Origin: Cheilinus undulatus
Lineage: Eukaryota; Chordata; Actinopteri; Labriformes; Labridae
Assembly: GCF_018320785.1 (NCBI RefSeq)
Contig: NC_054867.1
Span: 30,507,855-30,571,854, forward strand
Length of the DNA: 64,000 bases
Direction of reading: 5' to 3'
The position numbers and the translations under genes were made by a program. The notes below the pieces were generated by a model. It had not been told where the DNA came from. It worked only from the letters and a program-made list of their open reading frames with translations, and ran no database searches. Each line of letters opens with the position of its first letter. The stretch's first letter is position 1. This document shows, in pieces, positions 43,801-58,800 of this stretch.

Positions 43801-46800
43801 AAGATCCAAGAGGCCAAGGTGCTTGAAGTCCAGCATTTTCATTTTCCAAAGTCAGTGATGGATGTGGGTGCCATTTCATCTGCTGCTGCTGGTCCACTGT
43901 GCTTTATCAAGTCCAAAGTCAATGCTGTCAGCCGTCTACTAGGAGATTTTGAAGCACTTCATATCTTCACCTGCTGAAAAGCTTTAAGGAGATTCAGATT
44001 TCCCTTTCCAGCAGGACTTGGCATCTGACCAAAGTGAAGCCAAAACTACCAGAAACTGGTTTGCTGACCATGGTGTTAATGTGCTTGATTGGCCAGCCAA
44101 CTGGTCTGACCTGAACCCCATAGGGGAAAATGTCAAGAGGAAGATGAGAGACACCAGACTCAACAATACACAAGCTGAAGGCTGCTATCAGAGCAACCTT
44201 CATAACACCCCAGCAGTGCCACAGACTGAATAGCTCCATGTCATGCCACATAGAGTAATTGGTGCAAAAGGAGCATAAACCATTTCCTAAGTGTATAAAT
44301 GAACATAATTTTCCAAAAGGTCAACATTTCTGTATTAAAAATCCTGTTTTGGGCTGATTAATTGTGATATTCTAATATTTTCAGAAAGTGGATTTTTGAT
44401 TTTCAACATTAAAACAAAAAATTAGTGAATTATTTCACTTTGTGCTGATGAATCATCCTGCACAAATTGCAACAGCATGGCTCCATATTAAAAGAGTGGG
44501 TGCTGAATTAGTCTCCCTACAGCCCCATCTTGTCACTCACTGAAAATTTTAGCTACAAATGACAGAAATCAGTCATGACATCTAACATTTTTACAAATGT
44601 GTTGCTGGCACAAAGTTTGAAATGGGAACACAATTTTCCAAAAAACTCATTTTTAAGTCAAGTTTTTATCACATTTAGTTTTGATCTACATTAAATACAG
44701 CACTCTACTTTTTATGTTTGTAAATCTCATGCTGTAGAAATAAAGCTGCATGTTTATTACCTTTAGGGGGTGACAGTGAGGAGCGCAGGGGTGAGATGCT
44801 ATGGTGGCGTGAAATAGTGGCTGGTGATGTGCAGCTCCCCCCTGGGCTCCTCCCCCGGCCTCCTCTCCCCCCTGCTCCGATGCCAAGTGTCCGCGTCAGC
44901 GCAGACTGAATACTGCTCAGCCGAAACTCCAGGTCCCTCCTTCCGGCCTCGGCTCGGGTCAGCTCGGCCTCCGTGGCGGCTAAGCGGCCTTGAGCCTCAC
45001 TCAGCTGCAGGCTGGACTGAGCAGCAGCATCTTGAGCAGCTTGAGTGCGCAGGGCCAGATTCTTTGCCTCATCCTGCAGCTTCTTCTCGCAGCCACGCGC
45101 CTCCTGCAGCTGAGCGCTCAGTTCTCTCTCGCACTCCCGCCAGCCTGTCTCAGACTCCTCTAGCCGCTTCACTGACATAGCAAGCTACAAAGAAAAAATT
45201 GAAAAAAAAAGATCAGACCAGAAATTCCTGTAAGTCTGTTTGTTTTCTTTACACTCTCATCCATGCTCACCTCTCTCTTGAGGGAATCTCGAGCTGTTTC
45301 AGCTTCAGTTAACTTCTGTTTAAGACTGATGATGTCTTTCCCTCTCTCCTCCTCTCTTTGCTCCTCCAGGGTCAGGCGAGCCTGTAGTTCTGCTACCTCC
45401 AAAGCTCTCTGCTCCTTCTCTCCATCCAGAACCTTCAGCTGGAGCGAAGAAACACACAACACAGTCACTCTGTGAGGGAATTACTGAAAACTACTCAATG
45501 AGACTTCTGGATGTCATGCCTCTCTCTAGCATCACAGAGGTGAGGAGGAGGGCTGCCAGCATGTCTCACCTGTCTGCGGAGCTCCTGGAGTTCTCTTCGA
45601 GCTTCCAGTCGTGACTTTTCGACCTCTCTCAGGCAGCTCCGCAACTCCATCGCCTCTTTCTGAACAGATGAGAAGTTCTCCTCCAGCACAGTGAGTCTCT
45701 GCTCCTTTTCCTCGCACTGTCGTTTCAGACTAAAAAAGCACAAACACTCAGAGACTACGAAAAAGATATGACTATGCTTCCTTACACAAGTTCTACCCCA
45801 TTTACTGAGGTTTCTTTTTTAATCTAATAATAGTTGTACCTGATCCTCTCTGACTCTGCACCTCTCAGACTGTCTCTCAGCTGGCTGTTTGATTGGCTGA
45901 AAGCGTCTCTCTCTCTAGTGACGTCGTCCAGGCTGCGACGAAGGTCCATCCCCTCTCTCCTGTACTTGTCAGCTGCTTCCTGACTTTGGCTCAGACGTCG
46001 CTCGATGTCCGACACCTCCCTCCTCAGCTGGTCTCGGCTGTCCTCATTAGCGGAGAGAGAAGCTCTGCATTGGTCCAGCTGGAGGGAGAATCATGGGTGG
46101 TACAACATGATGTAAACAAACAGAGCACAAATGTTGCGAATTAACTCAACACACCCACCAGCAATGTCTGTTTTCTATTTGCTTGCTCCAAGAACATCTT
46201 AACACATTTTTCACAGAGAGGTTTGCTCTTGTCGCTTTTTGGACAAATGATGCAAGTTTCCAACAAACTTTATTGCTTCTCTTCTTCCAGCCATCAATCC
46301 TTCTAAACAGAGGACCCCTGGAAAAATGTCTGAACAAGCTCAACCTCTGAGTAAAGTCATCTACCAAAGCACTTGATTGTACTGCTGTTCAGACAGCCTT
46401 AAAACACATCCATTTGTTTCTCAATTTATATTACTCAAAGTGTGTTACTTCCATCCATCCATCTATAGCAGGTATAGGTATAGATAAAGGTATCTATGCC
46501 ACTCATCCTGTAAGACACAAGGGGTTGATCGCTGGGTACACCCTGGACTGGGCAAACATTTAAATACAGACAACCAGTCATGCTCACACTCACACCTCCG
46601 GGCAATTTCAGAGCCATCAATTAACCTTATGAACATGTTTTTTGATCCGTGGGAAGAAGCCCAAGAAGCTTGTGCATACAAAGAGAGAGATCATGCAAAC
46701 TTTAGCTCCTTTTGACCAGGATTCAAACCAGGACCCTCCTTACTGTGAGGCAACAGCACTAACTACTGTCTAGTTCAACATTGTTACTTAAAGCTACTAT

Positions 46801-49800
46801 TTTATTGTTTTATGTCTCATGTAAAAGAGATTATGTATCTAAATAGAATATTCCTGGTAAGATTAAGATGAAATAAACAAAAATAATATAAAAGTGAACA
46901 CCTTGAAGCATACCACATGTCTCATCAGTATAGTGCACATCAACCAGCCCCTATGTGTTTTTAAAGGCAGGACAGTGGTTTTGCTAAATCCTGGTGCACA
47001 CAAGATAACTCAGTCAATTTTGGGCCTGATTTCCCCTTTTCAATCAAAGCCAGCAAAGGCCTGATTACTTTGATGGGTCTAAAGATTATCGGGACAGATT
47101 TTCCTCTCATATGAAGTGTTGAGGGATTTGTGCTGTCTGATTTCTATATCATCTCCTACCTCTTTGAGAGTGACATCAGAATGTGACTGAAGATCGCTGC
47201 ACTTCTCCCGTAGACTCTGAAGTTCCCTCTCATGAAGAGACGCTGCATCCTCCAGCTGAGAGCGAAGCTCCTGCAGCTCGCTGGTCTGAGCATCAGCTCT
47301 GATCTGCACAAATACAAAAACAGAAATCCCATTTAGAAAATCCTCCTCATGGATTTGTGTCAGATACATCAAAAGACAAACCCAAAGCAGAAGATAAATC
47401 CAGGCAGGAAGTCCCATCACCTGCTCTTGCTCTTTGAAATGTGCTGCTTCTCTGGTCATCCGCTCGACCTCCAGAGCTGCAGCTGACAGCTCAGCCTGCA
47501 GGGAGGATACTCTATCACACAACGCTGCCTTCTCTGCCTCCTTCAGAGAGAGCGCCTGGGAAGAGACACAATGTCTGCTTAACAAAGAGGCAGAATGTAC
47601 AACAGATGTATCAGAGCTGGATCACACTAACTGTACTTTGGGGACGTATTTTACGCCGAGAAAAGGTTTCTCGCTGATGTTAACAAAGGCTTGCAGCATC
47701 CCAAAAAAAAGTGTTTATACTTGTATTTTGCTAATTTAATTTTGACTTATTTTATAAAAAATCCATCCAAGAGGCATGAACCCAGATCCAACCTGTTGTT
47801 TCTCTGTCTCTGCCTGCAGCAGACTGTGATCTCTGTCATGCTGGAGGCTCCTCAATTCATCTTGCAGCTCTTCTCGTTCTCTCTCTGCTCTGCGGAGCTG
47901 ATCGTCTGCCTCCTGCCTCAGCTTCCTCACTGTCCCCTCATGCTCCAATAGCAGGCTGTGCTGTATGATGTCCTGTGAAGAAATGGAGCAGGAAAGAGCC
48001 AAGACGTGGATTAACAAGTCATCAGGATCAACAACATTATCAGTGAAAAGAGAACTAGGTTTAACACTGAGCCACTTAGTCTAGAGACCTTTTCTGAGAC
48101 CAGCCGCTCCACCTCCTCCTGATGTTCGGAGATGGCCTTGCGTAAAGCCTGCTGGGCCTCCAGCTGTGCAGTGTTTAGAGCTTGAGTCAAAGCCTGTTTC
48201 TCCCTCTCAGCCTGAGCCAAAAGATTCTCCTCATCTGAACGAACTCGCCGCAGTTCAACTGGAAATCCCATCAGTGAAAACATCAGGAAGAGAAACATTG
48301 ATCAAATATTAGGTTCTCTTTGTGTCATGTTGATGCCTTTCCCATTATCCTATCATTCACCTGAGCCTCCAGTTGTTTCTCTCATTTGCTAATTTATATT
48401 CCTTTCAGCACGTACTCCTCTTCCCTCTTTGTTTGTTTTCCTTCCACCACCTGCCTCCTTTCACTTACCTGCTATAGTCTCACAGCGTACTCGAAGGTTT
48501 TGGTTCTCGGCTTCCAACTGCTCTCTACGAGACTCCACCTGCACAAGCTGCTGCTGCACCTCAAAGAGACTGGTCTCAAGGGACTCTCGCTCTGATCTGC
48601 AGGGGTACAAACACAAGTTTCACACACAAACTCACGTTACAGTTAATTGTCACTAATAAGTGACAACACATACCTGAAAGCAGCCAGTTCCTCTGACAGT
48701 ACGGTATTGTCTCGCTCCGACGCCGTCAGCTGGACCACCAGAGCTGCTTTGTCACGGGCCAGCTCTGAACGACTGCGGCCAGCTTCTTCTAAGGCCACCT
48801 CGCTCCGCTGGCCCTCTCCTCGGGCAAAACTTAACTCTGCTCCCAGAGCAGTCACCTCAGCACAAAGCTGTCACCCAGAGCAGAAAAGAAACATGCGGAG
48901 AAAATTATTAAATCTGAACACAAATTAACACTCAAAAATTCTTCTCAATAAGATGTCACAGTTCACTGTTTATACATTAAATCTAAAAAGCTAAAAAAAT
49001 ATATATAAGATACAGCACCATACCTTTGGTGAAGTGTTTTTATTACTACTTAACCCCTATTTTATTTCATAATCAGTAATGCACCTGTGTGACCTGCTCC
49101 TGCAGTTTCAGTCTGTCAGTCCTGAGACTCTGCATCTCTTCTTCAATCCTGGTCCTTCTCTGCTCAGAGTCCTGCAGTGAGCTGTGCAGAGAAATGCGAG
49201 CAGAATCCAGCTCCATCCGTTCCTGCTCCAGCCGCACCAGCTCATCTCTGATGGTTAGCTTCTCCTGCTCGGCCTCCCGTCTCTGGATCTGAAGGAGGGC
49301 CTTCTCTTCTTCCAGCTTAAAGGCATTTAAAGAGTTACAGGAAGAGACACTTAAGTAAGGGATATTATAATTACTTAAAATCTAAAGTTGCAGTGTGTAA
49401 AATTTTGGATATTAGCAACATCAAACAGATTCTAGACTGTGATGCTCACTTGTTGTGGTAAATGTGGGAACCAGTAGAATTAAAAAAAAAAATGTTTTCT
49501 GTTATTTGTCTGTGGTACTGTAGAAACATGCAAGGTGCAGAAATGTGAGATGACGGACTCCCCTGAGGGGACCCTTCCTATGTATGAATAAAATGATTAT
49601 ACCTAGTTAATAAAAGTAAAATGATTTTTTATATCCAGGTGATAAAACTCTAGGTCTGGTTACCAGGATAGGCCTGGTTATATATATTATGTTCCACTTT
49701 TTCCAAATTTGTTCCACTAAATGCTACCATGCTAAGTTACAGAATGCACCTTTAACAAGATTAATAAACATACTGCTTTCATCACTATTCATTACACCAA

Positions 49801-52800
49801 AATTTATATTTCTAAAATCAGACAATAAAAAAACACTACTTCTGCAACGCAATAAACAACATTAACATTCATTTATTGTATTAACATCAATTTTTTTGTA
49901 CAATGACATTTACTTAGGCATATAAAAGATTTTTACAGCAACAGTTACAGCAATTGATATCTTCCACTTCTTGAAAAGAACCTAGAATATACCTGTGATA
50001 AAAGAGAACTACAGAAACAATTCTATTTCTCATGGTTTCATGATAGATTTCATGGAAGAAATGGTAAATGGATATAAGAATCTATAGCGCTTTTACATCG
50101 CTGGCCCCACCTACCCGTTCATACCCTTTTACGTCACTCACTCAACATTCACAGTAGGGCTGGGCAATTAATCACAAATTAGATTAAATCACAAAATGCC
50201 CTGCTGCAATTTACAAATCATAGAAGTTGCAGTATTTCTTTAACTTGAAATATGTCAAAATAGCAGTTTAATACATTCATATTTTGCAGCAGTTTTACAA
50301 GCTTTACCTCCCCCACCCCAGCCACCTCCTTTATAGCATAAAGCTTGTTGCATCCTCATATTCAGATTCATGCTACTATACATAAATTGCTTCTGAAATA
50401 ATTTCTTTTTTTTTTTTTTCAATACACATTGTCATTTATGTGTCCATCCATATAGAGGTTTCTAGAACTGTGCTTCCTGGAAAGTCAAAGCACGCTGCTT
50501 GACTAACCCAGGGAGCTTCTTTAGAGCAGAGCCTTCTCTGCCAAGTAAAACTGTGTACCCATTTTGCAATGAAACGGTAAAATGTATGATGAGTGTTCCT
50601 GACTGAATGTAGGTTATAATAGGAATTCATTTATCGCTTAAATTTGCTGAAAAATGCACAAGTTGAGTAACCTGATAACAATTGTATATTACACTGCAAT
50701 TTCAGTATCAGGAAAAAAAATAGTAATTAGGTTATTTTTGCAAATTGCTCAGTCCTAATTCACACACCGATGGCAGATTGCTATGGAGAATAGGTCATCA
50801 GTATTAACTAATCCCATTCAAATGCATTCATACCCATTTACACACCACCAATAAGGCAGCAGGGGCATATTGGGGTTAAATGCCTTGCCAAAGGATACAA
50901 TGACATGTGACTACAGGAGCTGGAGATCGAAACCACAACCTTCCATTTGCGAGACAACCAACTCTACCTACTGAGCCACAGTCGCCCCATGTTAACCCTT
51001 GTTTTTAAATGATCACAATTTCTTGATATTTGAAATTGACTTCAGGAGTGAGGTGTAAATCAACATATTGCCCACAGGCTGCTCGTTGCCAGGCACTGGC
51101 CTGGATCAGAAAATGTTCCAAAGCTTTTTTTTTTTTTTCATCCCTGTTGCCATTGACTTACTTGGCAGAATATATTTGCTGTTTTTTTTTAATGTGTACT
51201 ATTTGTGTATCTGGTTGATAAAGATTTTTTAATTATAGTTTTAAGATCCTAGACCTTTACCATTTATCGATTATTTATTCTTCTTATATCTACAGTACCT
51301 TATTTAGATAATCTATTAGTATTTCCTTCCCACATTATTTGATTTAAAGCCCTTTTCTGTGCTGTGTCTGAACTGTTTCAGCCTCTGGCTCAGTGTGGTT
51401 TGAGTACACTTGTTTTCAGTTGAGCTGTGAAACTTTTGGCTATATTTAGACTTCTGAAGTTGTTTTTACATGTCTATTGAGCCATGATGCCTGCTGCAGT
51501 TCTAATTTTCTTGGGATAATAAAGGTAAAAGCCAGGATGAAGTTGACTTCAGGTTTTTGCTCCACCTTTAGTTGTGACCGCTCAGCAAAGGTAAAAAAAA
51601 AGAAACTTAAATTAGAATGCTGTTCTACAAGTTAGATGGACTGTTGACCCTTTAAGAGGTCAAATACATTCCTAAAATAATTTACCTGAAGGATGTAGGT
51701 GTTAAGGTCAGCTTTGTCCTGAACCAGGCCTTCATTTAGACTTCCCATCTTCGCTAGAGAGTCTCTGAGAGCTGCATCCTCAGACAGCAGCTTGTTTAGC
51801 TGGAGGGAGAGTTCTGCATTACGGCTCTCAACCTGGAAAGAAAACAGAGTCATATAAAAGTAAGACACACAAGCTAAACACAAAAAAACACAGAAAACAA
51901 TCAAAAGTTGACTTCTCTAACCCGAGTTAGAACTTCAGAAAGATGGGCTTTCTCCCCCTCCAGCAGCTGCCTCTCCACTTCTCCCTGCTGGTGAGTCTCT
52001 CTCACTACAGACAGTTCCCCACGCTGCGCAGATGCTCGACTCTCGCTCTGGTCCCACAGCTTCTGTCTGTGGCAACAATAAAAACACAAATACTAAAATA
52101 GCTAATAAGTCATTACAGCATCCTGATGAAGTCAAACAGTTTGCAGGTTAAAGCTGTTAAATCTGTTCAGTATTGCACTTTTGCCTTCTTGATAATTTAT
52201 ATTTTCTATTTCTTATTAAGTCTGTTTTTTCTATTAGACAAGTCTTTTTATATATTTTATTCTCTAATAGCGACTGAACACACAGTTCAGTAAAGGAAAA
52301 TATTGTAATCCTTCTAAAAAAAACTCAGCTGACTTTTCGGACTAGTGGTACAAATTGTCATTGTGTTGTTGGTTGTCACCTTATCTATCGTGCATCGGAT
52401 AAAAGGTTTACATGCGATCCGTTCCCCAATGTTTGGGGTCATGTCAGTTAAGTAGGTCAGGGGCACTTTGTGTCTGCTGCACGAGTCTGTGTGGATTAGC
52501 ATCCACATCACGTTCACCTAATCACCAGAAATTAGATTACTTACATCCTCTGAGTCTCAGCCTTGGCCCGGTCTCTCTCTTGAATGGCCGCTTCCTTCTG
52601 CTCCCTCTCATGATCTCGCTCTCGCTGTGTGGACGCCACGGCCAGCTGAAGCTTCTCACAGTCCAACTGTAGCATCTGACTGCTGCTCTGTGCTGCCTGC
52701 ACTGTCTTCTCCAAGCTTGCCCTCTCACTGAAAGGTTTGAAGGAGAATTAAGACATAGTTAAATTCACAACAGAATCCAGAGATTTGAACCCGACAGTAA

Positions 52801-55800
52801 GAGGTCATTAGGGGTGCATGAACCTGGCCAGTGCATCTCTCTCCTGCCTGAGGCGCTCCTTTTCTCTCTGTGCGGTCTCCCTCTCCCTCAAAGCAGTGTC
52901 CCTCTCTCTCTGCAGAGCTTGGTTTCGCTGCTCTGCATCTCTTTTGGCCACCTCCGTTTCTGAATGCTGCTTTCGCAACTGCTGAAGTGATGACTGGGTG
53001 GAGAGAAGACGCCCCCGAACATCCTGCAGACATAAGTGGAATCACATAAATACTGAATAAATGCATTTCCAAAACAATGCACTGGCAAAATATCATAATC
53101 AGGGCTGTATAGTGGTGCAGAAGTTAGCGTTGTTGCCATACAACAAAAAAGTTCCTGGTTGAAATGTCATCCAGACAGGTCTCCTCTGTGTGGAGTTTAT
53201 GTTCTCCCAGTAAATGCATGTAAATGAAAGCGTGTCTGGTTTTCCGTCTCGACAGTGCATTCAGAAAGCATTCAGACCCCCTTCACTTTTATCATTTTTC
53301 TTATGTTGCAGACTGATGCTACAGTTGAAAAAATAAGTTTTTGTCAAAGTGAACATTTTTGCAAATATATTAGAATACCAAAAAAAAAAAACCCTGAAAT
53401 ATCACATTGACAAAGTATTCAGACCCTTTACAAAAGCACTTGAAATTTTACTTAGGTGCATCCCATTTCTCTCAATCATTGCTGGAATGTTTCTACACCT
53501 AGATTGGTCCTCAAATGTGGTAAATAAAATTAATTGGACATGATTTGGAAAGGCATACACCTCTCTATAGCTCACCTCACAGCTGAGCAGAAACAAAACC
53601 AATCCTGTCTCTGAACTTTTCACATGTAGAAGTAGTTTGGCACAACTGCAATTCTTCCAAGAGCTATTTGCCTGGCCAAACTAAGCAATCAGGGCCTTAG
53701 TAAGAGAGGTAACCAAGAACCTGACTGTCACTCTGAGCTTCAGAGATCTTGTGTGGAAATGGGACAAAGCTCTAGAAGAATAACCATCACTGCAGCCCTC
53801 CACCAATCTGGGCTTAAGATATACTTTCTTCATTGCATTTTTTTGCTCTGATATGCATGTCAGCTGTGAGGCCTTCTACAGAGAGGTGTTTGCCTTTCCA
53901 AATCATGTCTAGCCAATTTAGCTTACCACAAGTGGACGCCAATCAAGGTGTAGAACATCACAGTAGGGATCCAGAGAAATGGAAGGTATCTGAGTTAAAT
54001 TTTAAATGTTTTTGTAATGGGTTTGAATACTTGTGTCATTGTGATATTTAAAGTTTTCATTTTTTACAAATTCTGTCGCCTTCCTGACTTCCCGCCTCTG
54101 TGTTGTACATCCAGTCATCCTGGACAGACGATGCAAAACAATGTTTCTGTATTTACAGGCATACTCCCCTCCGTCTGCTTTTGATCATTTTAGAATTTTT
54201 CCGTGTGTGGGGCTTTATTTAGCATCATCACCCTCAGCCAACATCCTGCAGGTCCTTTAGTTTATTTGACGAATGGAAGGGCTGAGTAAGCCACATCACT
54301 TCAACAAAAAATACAACTTGTTCTGTTTCTCTGGAAGACAGGCCAGCTTTGATGCACATTTTGCTGAAATATATCTGCCTGCTGATGATAACTGCACTTT
54401 TGTTCACGCTGGTTTAATCACTGATCACTAATCATATCTCAGATTTCAGCTCCCAGCCCTTTAAAATTGTGAAAAATTTTTTTAATGGACCGCTGAATTA
54501 AAATGTAATTAAATTAACCGCCTTTTGGTTTCAAATCAAGCAAAAAAAAAAAAAGAGGAAAATATTGGAGCAAATAAGCCAAAATTTCAGACAGACTCAA
54601 AGCTTGCATTATCTTCATATGTATTTAACTTCACATCTAAGAAAAATGCTGAAATGAATGCATACACTCAGCCTGCTCCAGGAGCTCAGTGTGTGATAAT
54701 CTATCCTTTAGAGAGTAAAATAAATGACATGTCACCTGCAGCTGGAGAGTCTTATTTGTGACTGCAGAGCGCAGAGCACACAGGGCAGCATCAGAGACAG
54801 GGGCCATCGAGGAGGAGGGCCGAGAAGGGGAGGAGGACCGCCGAGGAGAAGGGGAGCCACAGGGGGAGGAGCTGCAGATCAATGCTAGCAGTGCAGAACC
54901 AGAGTTGTCCTGGTCTGCTTCAGATGACGCCTCTCCATCTATACAAACCGTCTGGAATAAAAGCAAAAAATAAATAAAACCCTCCTGTCTTTAAGATGTT
55001 ACACTGAGTTTATATCTCTTTTTTTTTTTTTTTTTTACCTGAGCAATGTCTCGTAGGGTGTCACACAGCATCTCTGTGTGAGATCTCAGCACCTGCATGT
55101 CAGTCTCATCATTACCCTTCTGCTCCTGAAAGATAAAAACACAACAAAGACTCTCAGTCACCTGAGGGAGAAATATTGACACACCTGACTACAAAATCCC
55201 CAAAATTTAAAGCTGAAAATGTTGTTTCTCCCTTACGGTAAAAAAAAAAAAAAATCATGAAAAGAGCAATATGGACAATGCAATCACATCCACTTCTCGT
55301 TATTATGAGTTCCCTGCTCTTTCTTGGCTTTCTGCCACAAGGTAACTTGTTTCTTCTAAAGAAAGCCTTGAGATGACATAATTTTATCTTTCATAAGGCC
55401 TACAAGTTTCCTTAGAGTGTACTCAAACTAGGCAAGTAGTAGTAGAGACAGATGATCCAGTGGTTTGGGATGCATCCCATGTGCTCGGGCGGTTCGAGTC
55501 CAGCCTGTGACCCTTTGCTGCGTGTCTCTCCCCACTCTCATCCCTGTTTCTGGATCTATCCACTGTCCTCCTCTATCTAATAAAGGCACAAAAGGCTCAA
55601 AAAAATCTTTAAAAAAAAAAAGGTTTGCAAACTTTGTGCAGATAGTGCAAATAAATGTTTTTTTGCACATTGATGCTTTAGAATACAGCTCAGCAGAGGT
55701 CAGTCAAATCTTCTTAAGGAATAAATGTTAATTTTCAGTTTATTTCCAAACATGAATTACTGCTGCGTCAGGAAGCAGAAGGGGAGAGGCCGAGGGAGCA

Positions 55801-58800
55801 AAGAACTGGAAGCGTCAGCTTCAGCAGATCGTTGATACATTCTATTTCTTCGCTATCTGAGACTTTCCTATTGCAACCCTTTATTGAACTCTGTGGTGAT
55901 ACATTCTATCATGTTGATTTCATTAAATTTATGCCCAATACTGCATTGTAAGTGCCAATTTCTCCTCTGTTATCAAAGTCAGCTACTGTTGTGAAGTTTC
56001 ATTAAAGTCCACTGGCTACAGTGTCAAATCAATGAGTGATATCCAATTAGGGGGGTGTCTTTCAGTAAAAAGCTTTCTACGAATCTTGTGTGTCCTCAGC
56101 TATTGGTTCTCGGATCTCTGTCCTCTCTCCTCGATCCTCTGTCCTCTGAGCAATTTACAATTTAAGAGCTTTGGGACAGTCCTTAAGATTGTGGGTCAGA
56201 AACTACTTTGGGACTGAGGAGAGAGGACAGATGTTTAGGACTACTTTAACTAAGAACAGATTCAAGTTCTACAGAATACTGAGCATTAAGAAAGCAAGAT
56301 ATACTACCGAAAAACAGGTAAACCAGTTAATCATTCATGTTCTTTTGCATTCCTGTCATTAAACACAAATCACCTCTAGCCTCCTCATTAGCACCAAAAT
56401 CTCTTGATCTTTTTCTTCAAGTTGGCCCTTCAGTCGTTCCCCTTCTCGCACCGAGTCTGATAACCTGAAAGTTGGAAACAGAACTTTTCATTAAAAAGCC
56501 TTCATACAACTATTATTTAAACAACTATTAAAGTACAGTTGCTGACCTGACGTTGAGCTCACTCCTCTCTGAGTCTGTTCTGGTTTGAAAATTCATCATT
56601 TCCGACACTCGCTCTCTCAGCTGCTCCTCCAGCTGAATCCGCAGAGCCTTCTCCCTTTCCAGGGCCAGAGCTGCTCCTCCCTCTCGACTGTGCAGTGCAG
56701 CAGACACGTCAGCACAGCACACCTGGGCAGAGTGCGCCGCCCGAGAGAGTTCATTACGCATATCGGACAAATCCCTGAGAATAAAAAAGGAAACAATTTG
56801 ACATTTGTACTCATTTGTATAAGATTCAAATCACTTCACAAGATTTTAAATACTTGGCAAAAGTCACACTTTAATGACCTTTCTGTGGCGCTCTTTAATT
56901 CACAGATATGCCTCCGAAACCCAACCACTTGCCGCCAAAGTGTAAGCAGCCGGCTGTGCTCCCTGCTGAAATAACTGTGGAAAGACTGAGAAGGAAGCCG
57001 ATAACAAAAATTAGGACATTACGGACATTTTCTTTAATAGAAGGTTTTTCTCTTCCATCTCCCACCTCCTCTTCTCTCCTCCAATCGGACTCTTTTTGCT
57101 CAAGTTCCTCTCTGGCTTTGGTCCAATCAGCAGTGAGCCTGCGAATGTCCTGGCTGAGCGCCTCATTGGCCAAACTAGCCTGCTCCAGCTGCTCCCTCAG
57201 CATGGCATTCACCGCAGAGAGACTGCTACTTCTGAAAACAAAAAGAGGAACACAAAATAATGATATTCTGAGGGGATCTCTGCACACAATACCAGTTGAA
57301 CATATATGCCATTTCTTAAGCTGTCAGTCACCTCTGTTGTTCTTCCTCCAGACGGATTAAAGCGTCCTCCAGGTTGCTGCATGATTCATCTGGATTGCTC
57401 CCATTTGATGCTTCACTCTGGACGAGATTTGATAGTGAAAGTGTAATTTGCAGAATAGTAATTTTAATGTGGGACAAAAACTAAACTAAAATTTAAAAAA
57501 AGACCACCACTCACTGTTGGTCTTTGTTTCTCCACCTCTGAGGACTTCTCCTGCAGCATCTGCTCCAGATCCCCACACCTCTTTTTGTACTGAAGCACCT
57601 GAGGAGGCAGCAGAACTTTCAGAGACAGCTAAAATCTAGATGGCATTTCAGCTAAAAACAGAATTTTAAAATCATGCCTTAGCCTGCAACTTTTGAACAA
57701 GCTGCGCCTGCCTCTGCTGGCCCTCCTGGTATGCAGTGAGTTTTCGCTTGTATGCTGCCTGCTCCTCATCCAGCCGTCGTCGTAGATCCACATTCTGTTG
57801 CGCCAAGCTGCGTGACTCGGGTGAATCAAGGTCTCCATCTCCGGTCTCAAAACGTAGCGCCTGCTCCAGCTGTGGAGTTAATTAAACGTAAAAGCAGGGG
57901 GTGATGTTAAATTTGACACCAGTATTTTTCACAGATGGACAAGAATCAGCCTAGTACTGCCAGCACTGGGACATCAGCCAAATACTGACACACAGTGTAA
58001 ATCCAAAATAATTCATTTGAATTTCAGGGTTTGATTTTAAGAACTTGAGAAATCCTGTTAGCAAAAATATTTTCTGTAAAATCTCACCAAATCTACATCC
58101 GAACTGTTCAACATTTATGAGCACTTTCAGACTGTCTTGTCTACGTTGGCCAAAAGGGAACTTTGAATATGAGGGCATACTGTCATACTGAGGGTCTTTT
58201 ACATGTTTGTTGTACAAAGAATACTCTTAACTCTAAACTTTAAAAGTTTAATACGTAGGCTGCCACTGTTGTGTTGGACACTCTGGGAAGGGTTGTCAGT
58301 TAATTATATAGTTCTTCTTCCAAAAGCCTTTTTAAAAGATTCTTTTTTAATTTCTATCTGATATCTTCCTTTATCTCCTCTTCAATAAAAAAAAATCTCT
58401 TTGGTTAAACTACATAGGGTTTAAATACGACTCTCTATAGAAAGAAGACTAATGCAACCATTTGACACCACAACCTAATTTAGTATGCATTGCACAGCAG
58501 TGGAGGCCTACATGATGAGTGTCTCTGTACAACATATTATTAAATTGCACTTTGAGGTCAAATAAAGTTTTTTTCTAATTAAATAGAATTTGAATTGAAT
58601 ACATTTATCCATCCATTTTCTAAACTGCTTATATCATTTGAGGTTGCAAGGGGCTTTTAGTCATGAATTAACCTAACAAGCATGTCTTTGGTGTTGGTAG
58701 AGAACCATGCAAACTCCACACAGAAAGGTCCTGACCATGAAGTGAACCAGGGACCTTCTAGCTGTGAGGCAACAGTGCTAACTCCTGCAGTGCCATGCAG

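Noticed and set aside
44824-45180. 118-codon plus-strand open frame, and similar ones at 41791-42216 and 56908-57360
   Set aside because: All are antisense shadows of crocc coiled-coil exons, whose codon use keeps the opposite strand open.
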